Source: Macrothele yani
Taxonomy: Eukaryota; Arthropoda; Arachnida; Araneae; Macrothelidae
Length of the DNA: 64,000 bases
Reading direction: 5' to 3'
Assembly (NCBI GenBank): GCA_039090855.1
Contig: CM077034.1
Location: 8,820,984-8,884,983, forward strand
Shown: piece after piece, positions 35,174 to 45,300 of the stretch
How the letters are laid out: each line of letters begins with the position of its first letter
Position numbering within the stretch: position 1 is the stretch's first letter
Notes under the pieces: model-generated
What the model saw: only the letters and a program-made list of their open reading frames with translations
What the model was told of the DNA's origin: nothing
Database searches by the model: none
Program-made: the position numbers and the translations under genes

Positions 35174-35347
35174 CTAAAATCATCCAAGTAGGGTTTGAAA
35201 GCAGAAATAATGTTCATGCTGTTCTTGAAACCATCCAATGTTGACAAAAAATCCATGATTTTCTTTTTGCTGTAAGTAACTTCTTCGTAGAAAATGGCCC
35301 GGCTATCTGGATGATCACTGGATCGTGCTAATCCCTGTGCATGTATT
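35174..35347 (-). CDS. MSH6: MSH6 (MutS homologue 6), first exon in this window
   Basis: A 174-bp exon on the minus strand. It starts after TTCTGTGGAATAG with one base finishing a codon, then 57 codons, then AG carried into the next exon. It encodes IHAQGLARSSDHPDSRAIFY, then EEVTYSKKKIMDFLSTLDGF, then KNSMNIISAFKPYLDDF. The HPDSRAI-x-YEE and YSKKKI-x-DFL blocks are diagnostic of MSH6 rather than MSH2 or MSH3. The donor (GTTTGT) is weak. MSH6 is the mismatch-sensing partner of MSH2; this segment belongs to the lever domain. The exon upstream, which should end in the PDLERLL-type helix, was not found between 35348 and the window end, so the preceding intron is probably at least 28 kb. Confidence 0.9.
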
Positions 35348-35669
35348 CTATTCCACAGAAAAAATGGATGTGATCAAAATAGTAACATGTAATTCTAGAA
35401 GGCACATAAGTATTACAAACTCTTATGCACTATCATAAGCAATATACACAGAGGAGAAAAACGTTATAACCAGTGGGACTCTACGCAAATCAAAGCAACT
35501 GCAAGTAAATGATGGCATGTGTGAAAGTCATGAAATGGTATGAACAACACATGACCATCAGCTCTATTGATCAGTGTTTTTCTTGTTCTTCAGATAGGAA
35601 AGGCAGCAGACTTAAGCAACTTTAGATATTTCATATATATCTTTCCTATTAGGAAGTCACGTGCTATAC
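35348..35669. other. MSH6 intron, unique sequence
   Basis: AT-rich single-copy DNA with no exon on the minus strand that I can recognise. It ends where similarity to the transposon copy at 63650 begins. Confidence 0.5.
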
Positions 35670-35955
35670 GTGCTTGAAATACTTTATATAAAGAGATTCA
35701 GTATCTCTGTAGAATTACTATAACACACGTCAAATTGCGGACTTGTGATTACGGTGGTGCAGAAAGTTGGCACTTTTATTATTTTGAAAAATAAAAACAA
35801 GGTCACAGCGATTACTTGCACATGTACATCCCGAGGTCGCCATCATGCCTCCACTCCTATATACCGCAGGTTGTTCAGTCTCAGATGTTCAGCGGCTATG
35901 CAATTGCAAACAGTCCGATGGTGACCGTTAAAAAATGATTAGCAAAGCAAAGGTA

Positions 35956-37503
35956 CACTGCCGTGCAAAAATTAAGGACGAGACGGTTTTTCGAATGTAA
36001 TGTCGTGCAGAAGTGCTCCAGATCGACTCAAATCATACCATAAGATCCCCAAGATGTAAACATATGGGACAAGTGAGCAAAACCGTCCAAACATGGAATC
36101 CGAAGGATACAAAGGCACTTTATTGAAAAGGTAGCTTCGAGCACAACTGGACAGAAGACAGAAACGCCCCTGTGACAGTCGGCTGCCAAGAAAAATCCAG
36201 TCTTTAGTAGGGGATATGATCACCCCTGACTGCATTGCAGGATTTACAACGTCTGTCCATGCTGAGGACGAGGTTGTCAAGGAGCTGTTGAGGCATCGTG
36301 GCCCATTCCTCTTGTAGCGCCAATCGCAGCTGCGGAATCGTTGCTGGCGGTTGGTGACGTGCTGCCAAGCGTCTCTTGAGAAGGTCCCACACGCGTTCGT
36401 TTGGATTTAGGTCCGGTGACCTTGCGAGCCAATCCATGCGTTGAATATCTTTACTCTCCAACAGCTCTGAGACAGCCACTGTACGATGAGGTGTAGCGTT
36501 GTCGTCCATGAAGAGGAACTCAGGACCCACAGCACATCTAAACAGACGCATGTGAGGCAGGAGAACCTCGGTACAACAGCGGACACCAGTGACTGAACCT
36601 CCTTGGAAGATGTGGAGGTCAGTACGGCTACCAAGCATGATACCGCCCCAAACGAGAACTCCGCCACCTCCAAACCGTTCCCTTTCGATGATGTTGGAGG
36701 TGTGATTGCGTGTTCCCTGCTCTCTGCAGATGTGCATACGTCCAGAATCGCTCGTCAGACTAAATCGGCTCTCATCCGTAAAGAGAACTCTACCCCATTG
36801 CTGATGTGTCCAGTTCTTGTGTTTCTGGCACCACAAAAACCGCCGTCTCCGATGAGCAGGCGTTAATGGCACACACCGTACTGGTCGTCGTGCAAATAGA
36901 CCACCTTTGTGCAGCCTCCTGGCTACGGTAAAACGCGATAACGGACGTCCAGTTGTCTGTTGCACGTGCCTTGCGAATTCTCCTGCTGTCTGCCGTCTGT
37001 CTCTTCTCGCCTGTAGGACAATATACCGGTCGTCCGCCGCCGTGGTTGCTCGTGGACGACCACTGCTAAACTCTCGGACAGCTGTTCCTGTCGTTTGAAA
37101 TGCTCTCCAAACTCGTGAAACGATGCTGTGAGCGATCCCGAACTCCTCGACCACACTAGTCACACTTCGACCTTCTTCCAACTTCCCAATGACGCGACCT
37201 CGGGTAAAGTCATCCAGATGTCGTCTACTGGACTGCCTGTTGGCCATATCACACGGTGGCAGCAACTCAACGTCGTTCAAACCAATGTATACCGTGCAAT
37301 CGCTTTCACCGAATTGCTGAGCGTACACCGCCCGTGTGCTTTATACCCTTCCGACACTCCCCTACGTCATGATGCATATATGCGCATGCCCTACCGTACC
37401 GGACCCTAGTCTATCTCCTGAGTGGTCTTTCGGTCCGTTCTGCCTGCTCGTTCCGCTGTTATGCGAATGTCTCCTCTTTGTCCTTAATTTTTGCACACCA
37501 GTG
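35956..37503 (-). mobile_element. Intact Tc1-family transposon
   Basis: The ends are CACTGCCGTGCAAAAATTAA (35956) and, on the opposite strand from 37503, CACTGGTGTGCAAAAATTAA, followed on both sides by GGAC. TA target duplications lie at 35954-35955 and 37504-37505. At 1548 bp with one uninterrupted transposase frame, it is the youngest-looking coding DNA transposon in the window. It is nested in a MITE. Confidence 0.95.
36204..37247 (-). CDS. Tc1 transposase (DD34E), uninterrupted
   Basis: 347 residues starting MANRQSSRRHLDDFTRGRVI; this Met was chosen because the frame upstream lies in the 5' untranslated region and has no homology. An N-terminal paired-like region with two helix-turn-helix units is visible (VTSVVEEFGIAHSIVSRVWR, then RPLSRFTVARRL), with a GRPR AT-hook-like motif at about residue 68. 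The catalytic DDE triad is LFTDES, FMDDNATPH and SPDLNPNE. Exactly 34 residues separate the second Asp from the Glu, the Tc1 signature. It ends at TAG after GDHIPY. It would cut the element at its inverted repeats and insert it at TA. No stop or frameshift is present, so activity is plausible but unproven. Confidence 0.95.
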   Translation of the reverse strand: MANRQSSRRHLDDFTRGRVIGKLEEGRSVTSVVEEFGIAHSIVSRVWRAFQTTGTAVREFSSGRPRATTAADDRYIVLQARRDRRQTAGEFARHVQQTTGRPLSRFTVARRLHKGGLFARRPVRCVPLTPAHRRRRFLWCQKHKNWTHQQWGRVLFTDESRFSLTSDSGRMHICREQGTRNHTSNIIERERFGGGGVLVWGGIMLGSRTDLHIFQGGSVTGVRCCTEVLLPHMRLFRCAVGPEFLFMDDNATPHRTVAVSELLESKDIQRMDWLARSPDLNPNERVWDLLKRRLAARHQPPATIPQLRLALQEEWATMPQQLLDNLVLSMDRRCKSCNAVRGDHIPY

Positions 37504-38168
37504 TAGTAGTCGGCTTCAAAAACCATGCCATATATTGCATCGTAAGCTCAAAAAACAATACAACAGAAACAGAAAACCATATGCATACCACGGTCAGGTT
37601 GAAAGGCTGACAATGAACGCATCTAAAAACGAAATAAAACTTGAAAAGTCAGAAGGAACAATGAATGAACTATTTACAAACATCTGGGACTAAACAACTG
37701 TCATGCGAAAGGGGAAAGTTCCGTGGACCACTGTACACAATGCACAGCCGCTGAACATCTGGGACTGAACAGAACAACTTGCGGTATATACGAGTGGAGG
37801 AATGATAGCAGCCTCAGGATGTATACAGGGTGTCTCAAAAATGCACAGCAAAACTTCAGGAATGAGTTCCTCATAGGTAGATAAGAAAAAAGTTTATATC
37901 AACATACTATACCGTGAAAAATTAATTGGGACAAGCCATTTTATTCTCAGTATTGTAATGTGATCGCCAGTTGATGTCGGAAACCCACGCAAACCGGTTT
38001 TATCAGCTGTGAGGTGGTGTGACTGTTCGAACTTGACAGTAAGAATGTGGTTTGACCAGTTTTAAACAGGAAATATGCACTTCAGCTTCAGTTGTGAGCT
38101 TTCGTGAGTGACAGGTGGATGTTAGTTTTTGCTCTCTGTGAGTACGTGTTGCTTTCGTGTATTGAAAA

Positions 38169-39811
38169 ATGGATATTTCTCCAAGGAAGCGTGCAAAAAT
38201 AATTGCTCTGAAGGATCACACTTCCATGACAGTGACAGATATCGCTTCTGAAGTTGGTGTAGGCAAACAAAGTGCATCAAGACTGCTTATGCGATACAAT
38301 GCATCTGGATCATTATCTCAAAAAAGGAGAGGTAAATGTGGAAGAAAATAAAAAACAACTCCACGAACCGATAAATATCTAATTAGAAATAGTAAAATGA
38401 ATAAAAAAAAAAAAAAGCGTGCACCGACCTTCAAGGAGATTTATTGGCTAGTGGTTGTGATGTTAGTGATTCAACTGCACGCCATAGGCTTCTGGAAGTT
38501 GGCCAGAAGGCAAGAAGACCAACGAAAAACAATATTTGAATGCGAAAAGGAAGATAAAGCGTTTAGCATGGGCCAAAAAATATAAATCATGGACTGCTGA
38601 CGACTTGAAAAAGGTAACTTTCAGTGATGAAACTCATTTATTTGTGCAGGGTTACCAAGCAAATGTCGTTAGACGAAGCAACTTATGACCTGAGCATGTC
38701 AAACAAACTGTAAAACACCCTCTGAAACAGATGTTTTGGGGTTTTTTCACATCAAATGGCACTGGAAGCTTAGTTCCTGTTCAAGATAGGATGAATTCAG
38801 TCAAGTACGTAGAAATATTACAACATAGGATTGTTCCATTCTTGCAAACTTCTGACGGGACATTTCAACATGACTTGGCCCCATGCCACAATTCGAAATT
38901 GGTCAAGCTGGAAAATCAAATTCATTTGCTTGATTGGCCTGGAAATTCACCAGACTTAAATCCCACAGAAAACTTGTGGAATATCTTGAAGAGACTTTTA
39001 GGTAAAATGGACTGTACAACCAAAGAACGCATGCTAACGAATGCTATAAAAGTGTGGTTCCACGATTATGAAGAGACGTTTAGGTAAAATGGACTGTACA
39101 ACCAAAGAACGCATAATAACGAATGCTATAAAAGTGTGGTTCCACAATTATGAAGAGACGTTTAGGTAAAATGGACTGTACAACCAAAGAACGCATGATA
39201 ACGAATGCTATAAAAGTGTGGTTCCACGATTATGAAGAGACGTTTAGGTAAAATGGACTGTACAACCAAAGAACGCATGATAACAAATGCTATAAAAGTT
39301 TGGTTCCACGATTATGAAGAGACGTTTAGGTAAAATGGACTGTACAACCAAAGAACGCATGATAACGAATGCTATAAAAGCGTGGTTTCACGATTATGAA
39401 GAGGCGTTTAGGTAAAATGGACTGTACAACCAAAGAACGCATGATAACGAATGCTATAAAAGTGTGGTTCCACGATTATGAAGAGACGTTTAGGTAAAAT
39501 GGACTGTACAACCAAAGAACGCATGATAACGAATGCTATAAAAGTGTGGTTCCACGATTATGAAGAGGCGTTTAGGTAAAATGGACTGTACAGCCAAAGA
39601 ACGCATGATAACGAATGCTATAAAAGTGTGGTTCCACGATTATGAAGAGACGTTTAGGTAAAATGGACTGTACAACCAAAGAACGCATGATAACGAATGC
39701 TATAAAAGTGTGGTTTATGAAGTGAAAAATATGTGCACTCAATTAGTGGAGTCAATGCCAAAACGAATTGAAGAGGTCATTTCTGCTAAAGGAGGACATA
39801 CTTCATACTAA
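38169..39811 (+). pseudogene. Tc1-like transposase pseudogene with 3' tandem expansion
   Basis: It starts MDISPRKRAKIIALKDHTSM with a helix-turn-helix (TVTDIASEVGVGKQSASRLL) and stops after about 60 codons. The frame is regained in pieces: KVTFSDETHLF near 38610 (first catalytic Asp), FWGFFTSNGTGSLVPVQDRM, FQHDLAPCHNSKLVKL (second Asp) and WPGNSPDLNPTENLWNILKR (Glu). Only about 31 residues separate the second Asp from the Glu, so a small deletion is likely. After KMDCTTKERM the coding is replaced by nine 82-bp repeats (not a multiple of three, so out of frame). The authentic C-terminus (VKNMCTQLVESMPKRIEEVI, then SAKGGHTSY) follows at about 39720-39808. It is clearly dead. Confidence 0.85.
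39002..39740. repeat. 82-bp array inside a transposase gene, nine units
   Basis: GTAAAATGGACTGTACAACC begins at 39002, 39084, 39166, 39248, 39330, 39412, 39494, 39576 and 39658, an exact 82-bp period. The unit is transposase coding sequence (KMDCTTKERM-TNAIKVWFHDYEE). Units differ by single bases only (for example CAACC/CAGCC, GAGACG/GAGGCG). Confidence 0.97.
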
Positions 39812-40095
39812 TACACGTATTTATCAGTGTATATCAAGGCACAGAATGATATAAGGGCATAGTTTTGGAAAAAGGAGTGATTTTTACTTTGTCCCAATTA
39901 ATTTGCAAAGTATAGTAGTTCTGGAAATGCTTGGTTTCCAAGTTATGAAGGTCTCTGCATGATCCTTAACTGTTCACATTACCTAACTCAGGTCTGTATT
40001 GGCTTCCCAGCTATTCACCGGAATGTTTTATCTCCCGCAGGTGGATTCCTTCATCACAAGGTACTGACATAATCTTGTGGTTTTCTTTTCCGACC

Positions 40096-41776
40096 ATGTA
40101 CTCAAATCAGGAGCAAGCGGATACGCACTTTATGTACGATTTAGTGGATGGCAATGCTCTGGTGGCTGGTCATTTGTACCATGAAAGGTTCCCTGGACGA
40201 AGATGTCCAGACAGGAAGGAAACGCTTGAAAGCATCCATCGCTGCCTTTGTGAACATGGGACCCTTACATCTCGCGCTGCCGACAGAGGACGACCAAGAG
40301 CCACGACGCCTGAAGTAGAGGCGGAGATTTTGGACGTCGTGCGTGCGACTCCTGGAATCAGCACGCGCCGATTAGCCATGCAACTGCCTGTTCGTCGTTC
40401 GACTATTTGGAGAGTGTTGCGAGAACAACACCTGTATCCGCACCATCTGCAGTGGGTGCAGGCCTTGCCACCAGCAGATTACCCTCAGCAAGTAACGTTC
40501 TCCCACTGATTCTTTCAGCAGTGTGGTACAACTTCTAACTTTCCTGCTTTAGTGGTATTCACCGATGAAGCACAGTCCGCACGTGACGAAATCTTAGCTT
40601 TCAAAATCAGCCTGTATGGGCCGACGAAAACCCCACATACGATTGTTTTTGGTGATAAGTTATTTGGGCCCCAAGTACTTCCCAACAAACTCATGGGGCC
40701 GGCATACCACACCTCTCTGGAAAACAACATTCCTGATTTCTTCGGACGACACGCCACTGATCATTTGTCAACAAGCACACTTCGTGCAAGATGGTGCCCC
40801 CGCACATTTTAAAACAACATTCCTGATTTCTTGGGACGACACGCCACTGATCATTTGTCAACAAGCACACTTCGTGCAAGATGGTGCGCCCCCGCACATT
40901 TTAAAACAACATTCCTGATTTCTTGGGACGACACGCCACTGATCATTTGTCAACAAGCACACTTCGTGCAAGATGGTGCCCCCGCACATTTTAAAACAAC
41001 ATTCCTGATTTCTTGGGACGACACGCCACTGATCATTTGTCAACAAGCACACTTCATGCAAGATGGTGTTCCCGCACATTTTAAAACAACATTCCTGATT
41101 TCTTGGGACGACACGCCACTGATCATTTGTCAACAAGCACACTTCATGCAAGATGGTGCCCCCGCACATTTTAAAACAACATTCCTGATTTCTTGGGACG
41201 ACGCGCCACTGGTCATTTGTCAACAAGCAAACTTCATGCAAGATGGTGCCCCCGCACATTTTAAAACAACATTCCTGATTTCTTGGGACGACGCGCCACT
41301 GATCATTTGTCAACAAGCACACTTCATGCAAGATGGTGCTCCCGCACATTTTAAAACAACATTCCTGATTTCTTGGGACGACACGCCACTGGTCATTTGT
41401 CAACAAGCACACTTCTTGCAAGATGGTGACCCCGCACATTTTAAAACAACATTCCTGATTTCTTGAACGCCACGCCACTGGTCATTTGTCAACAAGCACA
41501 CTTCATGCAAGATGGTGCCCCCGCACATTTTAAAACAACATTCCTGATTTCTTGGATGACACGCCACTGGTCATTTGTCAACAAGCACACTTCATGCAAG
41601 ATGGTGCTCCCGCACATTTTAGCCACCTAGCTCGCATTTACTTGAATCGAAAGTTTCCTAGTCTGTGGATAGGTAGAGGTGGACCAACTGCCTGGCCTCC
41701 ACGCTCACCAGATTTAAACCCTCTAGATTTCTTCTTGTGGGGCCATTTAAAATCATTGGTGTGTTCCAGGGCTTAG
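40096..41776 (+). pseudogene. DUF4817-type transposase with amplified catalytic block
   Basis: It begins MYSNQEQADTHFMYDLVDGN and continues ALVAGHLYHERFPGRRCPDR and RPRATTPEVEAEILDVV, the DUF4817 helix-turn-helix region common in insect mariner-like transposases. Then come TRRLAMQLPVRRSTIWRVL and HHLQWVQALPPADYPQQVTF. A stop at 40507 breaks the frame. The next part resumes LVVFTDEAQSARDEILAFK, where FTDEA holds the first catalytic Asp. From 40734 the segment with the second catalytic Asp (QDGAPAHF) is present ten times. The end is normal: SHLARIYLNRKFPSLWIGRG, then WPPRSPDLNPLDFFLWGHLK with the third acidic residue. The stop at 41774 is a little early for the family. It is dead as a transposase. 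Confidence 0.85.
40734..41632. repeat. 90-bp in-frame array of the transposase DDE/D block, ten units
   Basis: TTCCTGATTTCTTGGGACGA-type starts recur at about 40734, 40825, 40917, 41007, 41097, 41187, 41277, 41367, 41457 and 41547. Eight spacings are 90-92 bp, most exactly 90 (30 codons). The plus frame 40831-41466 therefore reads repeated FKTTFLISWDD, ICQQAHF and QDGAPAH blocks without a stop. Confidence 0.95.
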
Positions 41777-41800
41777 TAGCAAGGGCTGGCTCATCGCTTT

Positions 41801-42399
41801 GTGTTTCTGGTCATTGAAGTGGTCCTCGCCTGTGCCACTCAGTGACGGCACGGGGATGCATGTCACTTGTCAGAGCGCGGTGTAAAGCGCTCGGTGGATG
41901 CTGTTAACCCACGTTTGCGGCATTCGAATTAGTTATCTGCTGTTTATTTGGTTGTATTTCTGACATCGATTTTTTTTTTTAGTTAAATTTATTTATCGTT
42001 TTCGTACAATTGCTTCCTGAACTGTCGCTACGTGCCGAAATACCTGCAGGAATGCGAAAGGGCGACACATAATTTTTCACTGTTTCCCTGGAAACGACCC
42101 AGTAGTTAAAAAAAAAACTGGGTTAACAGGTGTTGCAGAGCAGATTCTCTTAATTTCAAAAATGCCAGGATTTGCAGTGAGCACTTTTTTAAATAGTAAG
42201 TACGAAAACTATACGATGAATCGCCGCCTGCTTGGTTAACCAATGAAAAAGATACTGAAATTGTAGACTGTACCAACAGTCAATTTACCGAGATCAAACG
42301 TTGAAAATGTCACTAGTTGTAAATGAATTTATGGCACCTCTATTCATATTGTACTGTGGAATTAACTTTTTTACGGGTCTTATAGAGGTTACTATTCAA
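41801..42399. other. Spacer between the DUF4817 element and the PLE array
   Basis: About 600 bp with no recognised gene. A T-run of ten at 41971 and an A-run at 42108 are present. It may be the untranslated end of the DUF4817 element followed by the 3' untranslated part of the PLE (minus strand), but no border is clear. Confidence 0.45.
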
Positions 42400-45300
42400 A
42401 AAAGTTGGTTGTCAAATTTTCGAACTAAAGCCCAGTTCGCCATCAGGACTACGTCACTGGAGTAGTTGCTGCCACTCAATTGGAAGAGTCCATCCGCAAT
42501 TATCGTTAATTGTGGTACTTCTTCTTGCTATTTCGATCCCTTCTTCTAGTTTCCTCTTTACAAAGTTTGACTGCTGGGCGATTATTTTCACTGAGTCCCA
42601 ATTTATGGAGTGTCCACTTGCTTGTATATGTCTGTCTAGCCCTGTTTTGTTACTAATGTTCCTAATAGCTGCTTGGTGTTCTTTCATTCGGACTTTTAAT
42701 ACTTCTTCCTGTTTCTCCTATATAGCTGAGTCATTAATTGTGGTACTTCTCCTTCTTGCTATTTCGATCCCTTCTTCTAGTTTCTTTACTAAGTTTGACT
42801 GGTGGGCGAATATTCTTACTGAGTCCCAATTTATGGAGTGTCCACTTGCTTGTATATGTCTGTCTAGCCCTGTTTTGTTACTAATGTTCCTAACAGCTGC
42901 TTGGTGTTCTTTCATTCGGACTTTTAATACTTCTTCCTGTTTCTCCTATATAGCTGAGTCATTAATTGTGGTACTTCTTCTTGCTATTTCGATCCCTTCT
43001 TCTAGTTTCTTCTTTACTAAGTTTGACTGGTGGGCGATTATTTTCACTGAGTCCCAATTTATGGAGTGTCCACTTGCTTGTATATGTCTGTCTAGCCCTG
43101 TTTTGTTACTAATGTTCCTAACTGCTGCTTGGTGTTCTTTCATTCGGACTTTTAATACTTCTTCCTGTTTCTCCTATATAGCTGAGTCATTAATTGTGGT
43201 ACTTCTTCTTGCTATTTCGATCCCTTCTTCTAGTTTCCTCTTTACTAAGTTTGACTGGTGGGTGATTATTTTCACTGAGTCCCAATTTATGGAGTGTCCA
43301 CTTGCTTATATATGTCTGTCTAGCCCTGTTTTGTTACTAATGTTCCTAATAGCTGCTTGGTGTTCTTTCATTCGGACTTTTAATACTTCTTCCTGTTTCT
43401 CCTATATAGCTGAGTCATTAATTGTGGTACTTCTTCTTCTTGCTATTTCGATCCCTTCTTCTAGTTTCTTCTTTACTAAGTTTGACTGGTGGGTGATTAT
43501 TTTCACTGAGTCCCAATTTATGGAGTGTCCACTTGCTTGTATATGTCTGTCTAGCCCTGTTTTGTTACTAATGTTCCTAATAGCTGCTTGGTGTTCTTTC
43601 ATTCGGACTTTTAATACTTCTTCCTGTTTCTCCTATATAGCTGAGTCATTAATTGTGGTACTTCTTCTTCTTGCTGTTTCGATCCCTTCTTCTAGTTTCC
43701 TCTTTACAAAGTTTGACTGGTGGGCGATTATTCTTACCGAGTCCCAATTTATGGAGTGTCCACTTGCTTGTATATGTCTGTCTAGCCCTGTTTTGTTACT
43801 AATGTTCCTAATAGCTGCTTGGTGTTCTTTCATTCGGACTTTTAATACTTCTTCCTGTTTCTCCTATATAGCTGAGTCATTAATTGTGGTACTTCTTCTT
43901 CTTGCTATTTCGATCCCTTCTTCTAGTTTCTTTACTAAGTTTGACTGGTGGGCGATTACTTTCACTGAGTCCCAATTTATGGAGTGTCCACTTGCTTGTA
44001 TATGTCTGTCTAGCCCTGTTTTGTTACTAATGTTCCTAATAGCTGCTTGGTGTTCTTTCATTCGGACTTTTAATACTTCTTCCTGTTTCTCCTATATAGC
44101 TGAGTCATTAATTGTGGTACTTCTTCTTCTTGCTATTTCGATCCCTTCTTCTAGTTTCTTTACTAAGTTTGACTGGTGGGCGATTATTTTTACTGAGTCC
44201 CAATTTATGGAGTGTCCACTTGCTTGTATATGTCTGTCTAGCCCTGTTTTGTTACCAATGTTCCTAATAGCTGCTTGGTGTTCTTTCATTCGGACTTTTA
44301 ATACTTCTTCCTGTTTCTCCTATATAGCTGAGTCATTAATTGTGGTACTTCTTCTTCTTGCTATTTCGATCCCTTCTTCTAGTTTCTTTACTAAGTTTGA
44401 CTGGTGGGCGAATATTCTTACTGAGTCCCAATTTATGGAGTGTCCACTTGCTTGTATATGTCTGTCTAGCCCTGTTTTGTTACTAATGTTCCTAATAGCT
44501 GCTTGGTGTTCTTTCATTTGGACTTTTAATACGTCTTCCTGTTTCTCCTATATAGCTGAGTCATTAATTGTGGTACTTCTTCTTCTTGCTATTTCGATCC
44601 CTTCTTCTAGTTTTTTTACTAAGTTTGACTGGTGGGCGAATATTCTTACTGAGTCCCAATTTATGGAGTGTCCACTTGCTTGTATATGTCTGTCTAGCCC
44701 TGTTTTGTTACTAATGTTCCTAATAGCTGCTTGGTGTTCTTTCATTCGGACTTTTAATACTTCTTCCTGTTTCTCCTATATAGCTGAGTCATTAATTGTG
44801 GTACTTCTTCTTCTTGCTATTTCGATCCCTTCTTCTAGTTTCTTTACTAAGTTTGACTGGTGGGCGAATATTCTTACTGAGTTCCAATTTATGGAGTGTC
44901 CACTTGCTTGTATATGTCTGTCTAGCCCTGTTTTGTTACTAATGTTCCTAACAGCTGCTTGGTGTTCTTTCATTCGGACTTTTAATACTTCTTCCTGTTT
45001 CTCCTATATAGCTGAGTCATTAATTGTGGTACTTCTTCTTGCTATTTCGATCCCTTCTTCTAGTTTCCTCTTTACTAAGTTTGACTGGTGGGCGATTATT
45101 TTCACTGAGTCCCAGTTTATGGAGTGTCCACTTGCTTGTATATGTCTGTCTAGCCCTGTTTTGTTACTAATGTTCCTAATAGCTGCTTGGTGTTCTTTCA
45201 TTCGGACTTTTAATACTTTTTCCTGTTTCTCCTATATAGCTGAGTCATTAATTGTGGTACTTCTTCTTCTTGCTATTTCGATCCCTTCTTCTAGTTTCTT

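Larger units (their letters stand above)
35827..37821. mobile_element. Long-TIR MITE carrying a nested Tc1
   Basis: Inverted repeats of about 90-100 bp start CATCCCGAGGTCGCCATCAT on the left and CATCCTGAGGCTGCTATCAT on the right (opposite strand). Both continue through CCTCCACTC-TATATACCGCA and AGATGTTCAGCGGCT. TA dinucleotides flank the element at 35825-35826 and 37822-37823. The other copy of the host repeat is uninterrupted here (ACATATACAGGG near 63510). Without the Tc1 the element is about 450 bp and non-coding. Confidence 0.8.
37907..39915 (+). mobile_element. Degraded Tc1-like element
   Basis: Inverted ends CTATACCGTGAAAAATTAAT (37907) and CTATACTTTGCAAATTAATT (opposite strand from 39915) are both followed by TGGGAC-A. 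TA lies at 37905-37906 and 39916-39917. The related repeat at 58565-58590 lacks the element. It encodes a broken transposase and an 82-bp tandem array derived from the transposase 3' end. Confidence 0.85.
35670..41800 (+). mobile_element. Composite DUF4817 mariner-like copy 1
   Basis: The sequence at 35690-35812, 37824-37905, 39918-39990 and the last part near 41765-41800 (CCAGGGCTTAGTAGCAAGGG) is matched in inverted order by 63650-63525, 63510-63454, 58590-58500 and about 58340-58300. The two loci are therefore copies of one repeat. This copy carries a DUF4817-type transposase gene (40096-41776). Later insertions are a long-TIR MITE at 35827, itself hit by a Tc1, and a Tc1-like element at 37907. 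The outer borders are approximate. Confidence 0.65.

Noticed and set aside
36603..37409. Plus-strand open frames across the Tc1 element
   Set aside because: They are antisense shadows of the intact transposase on the minus strand.
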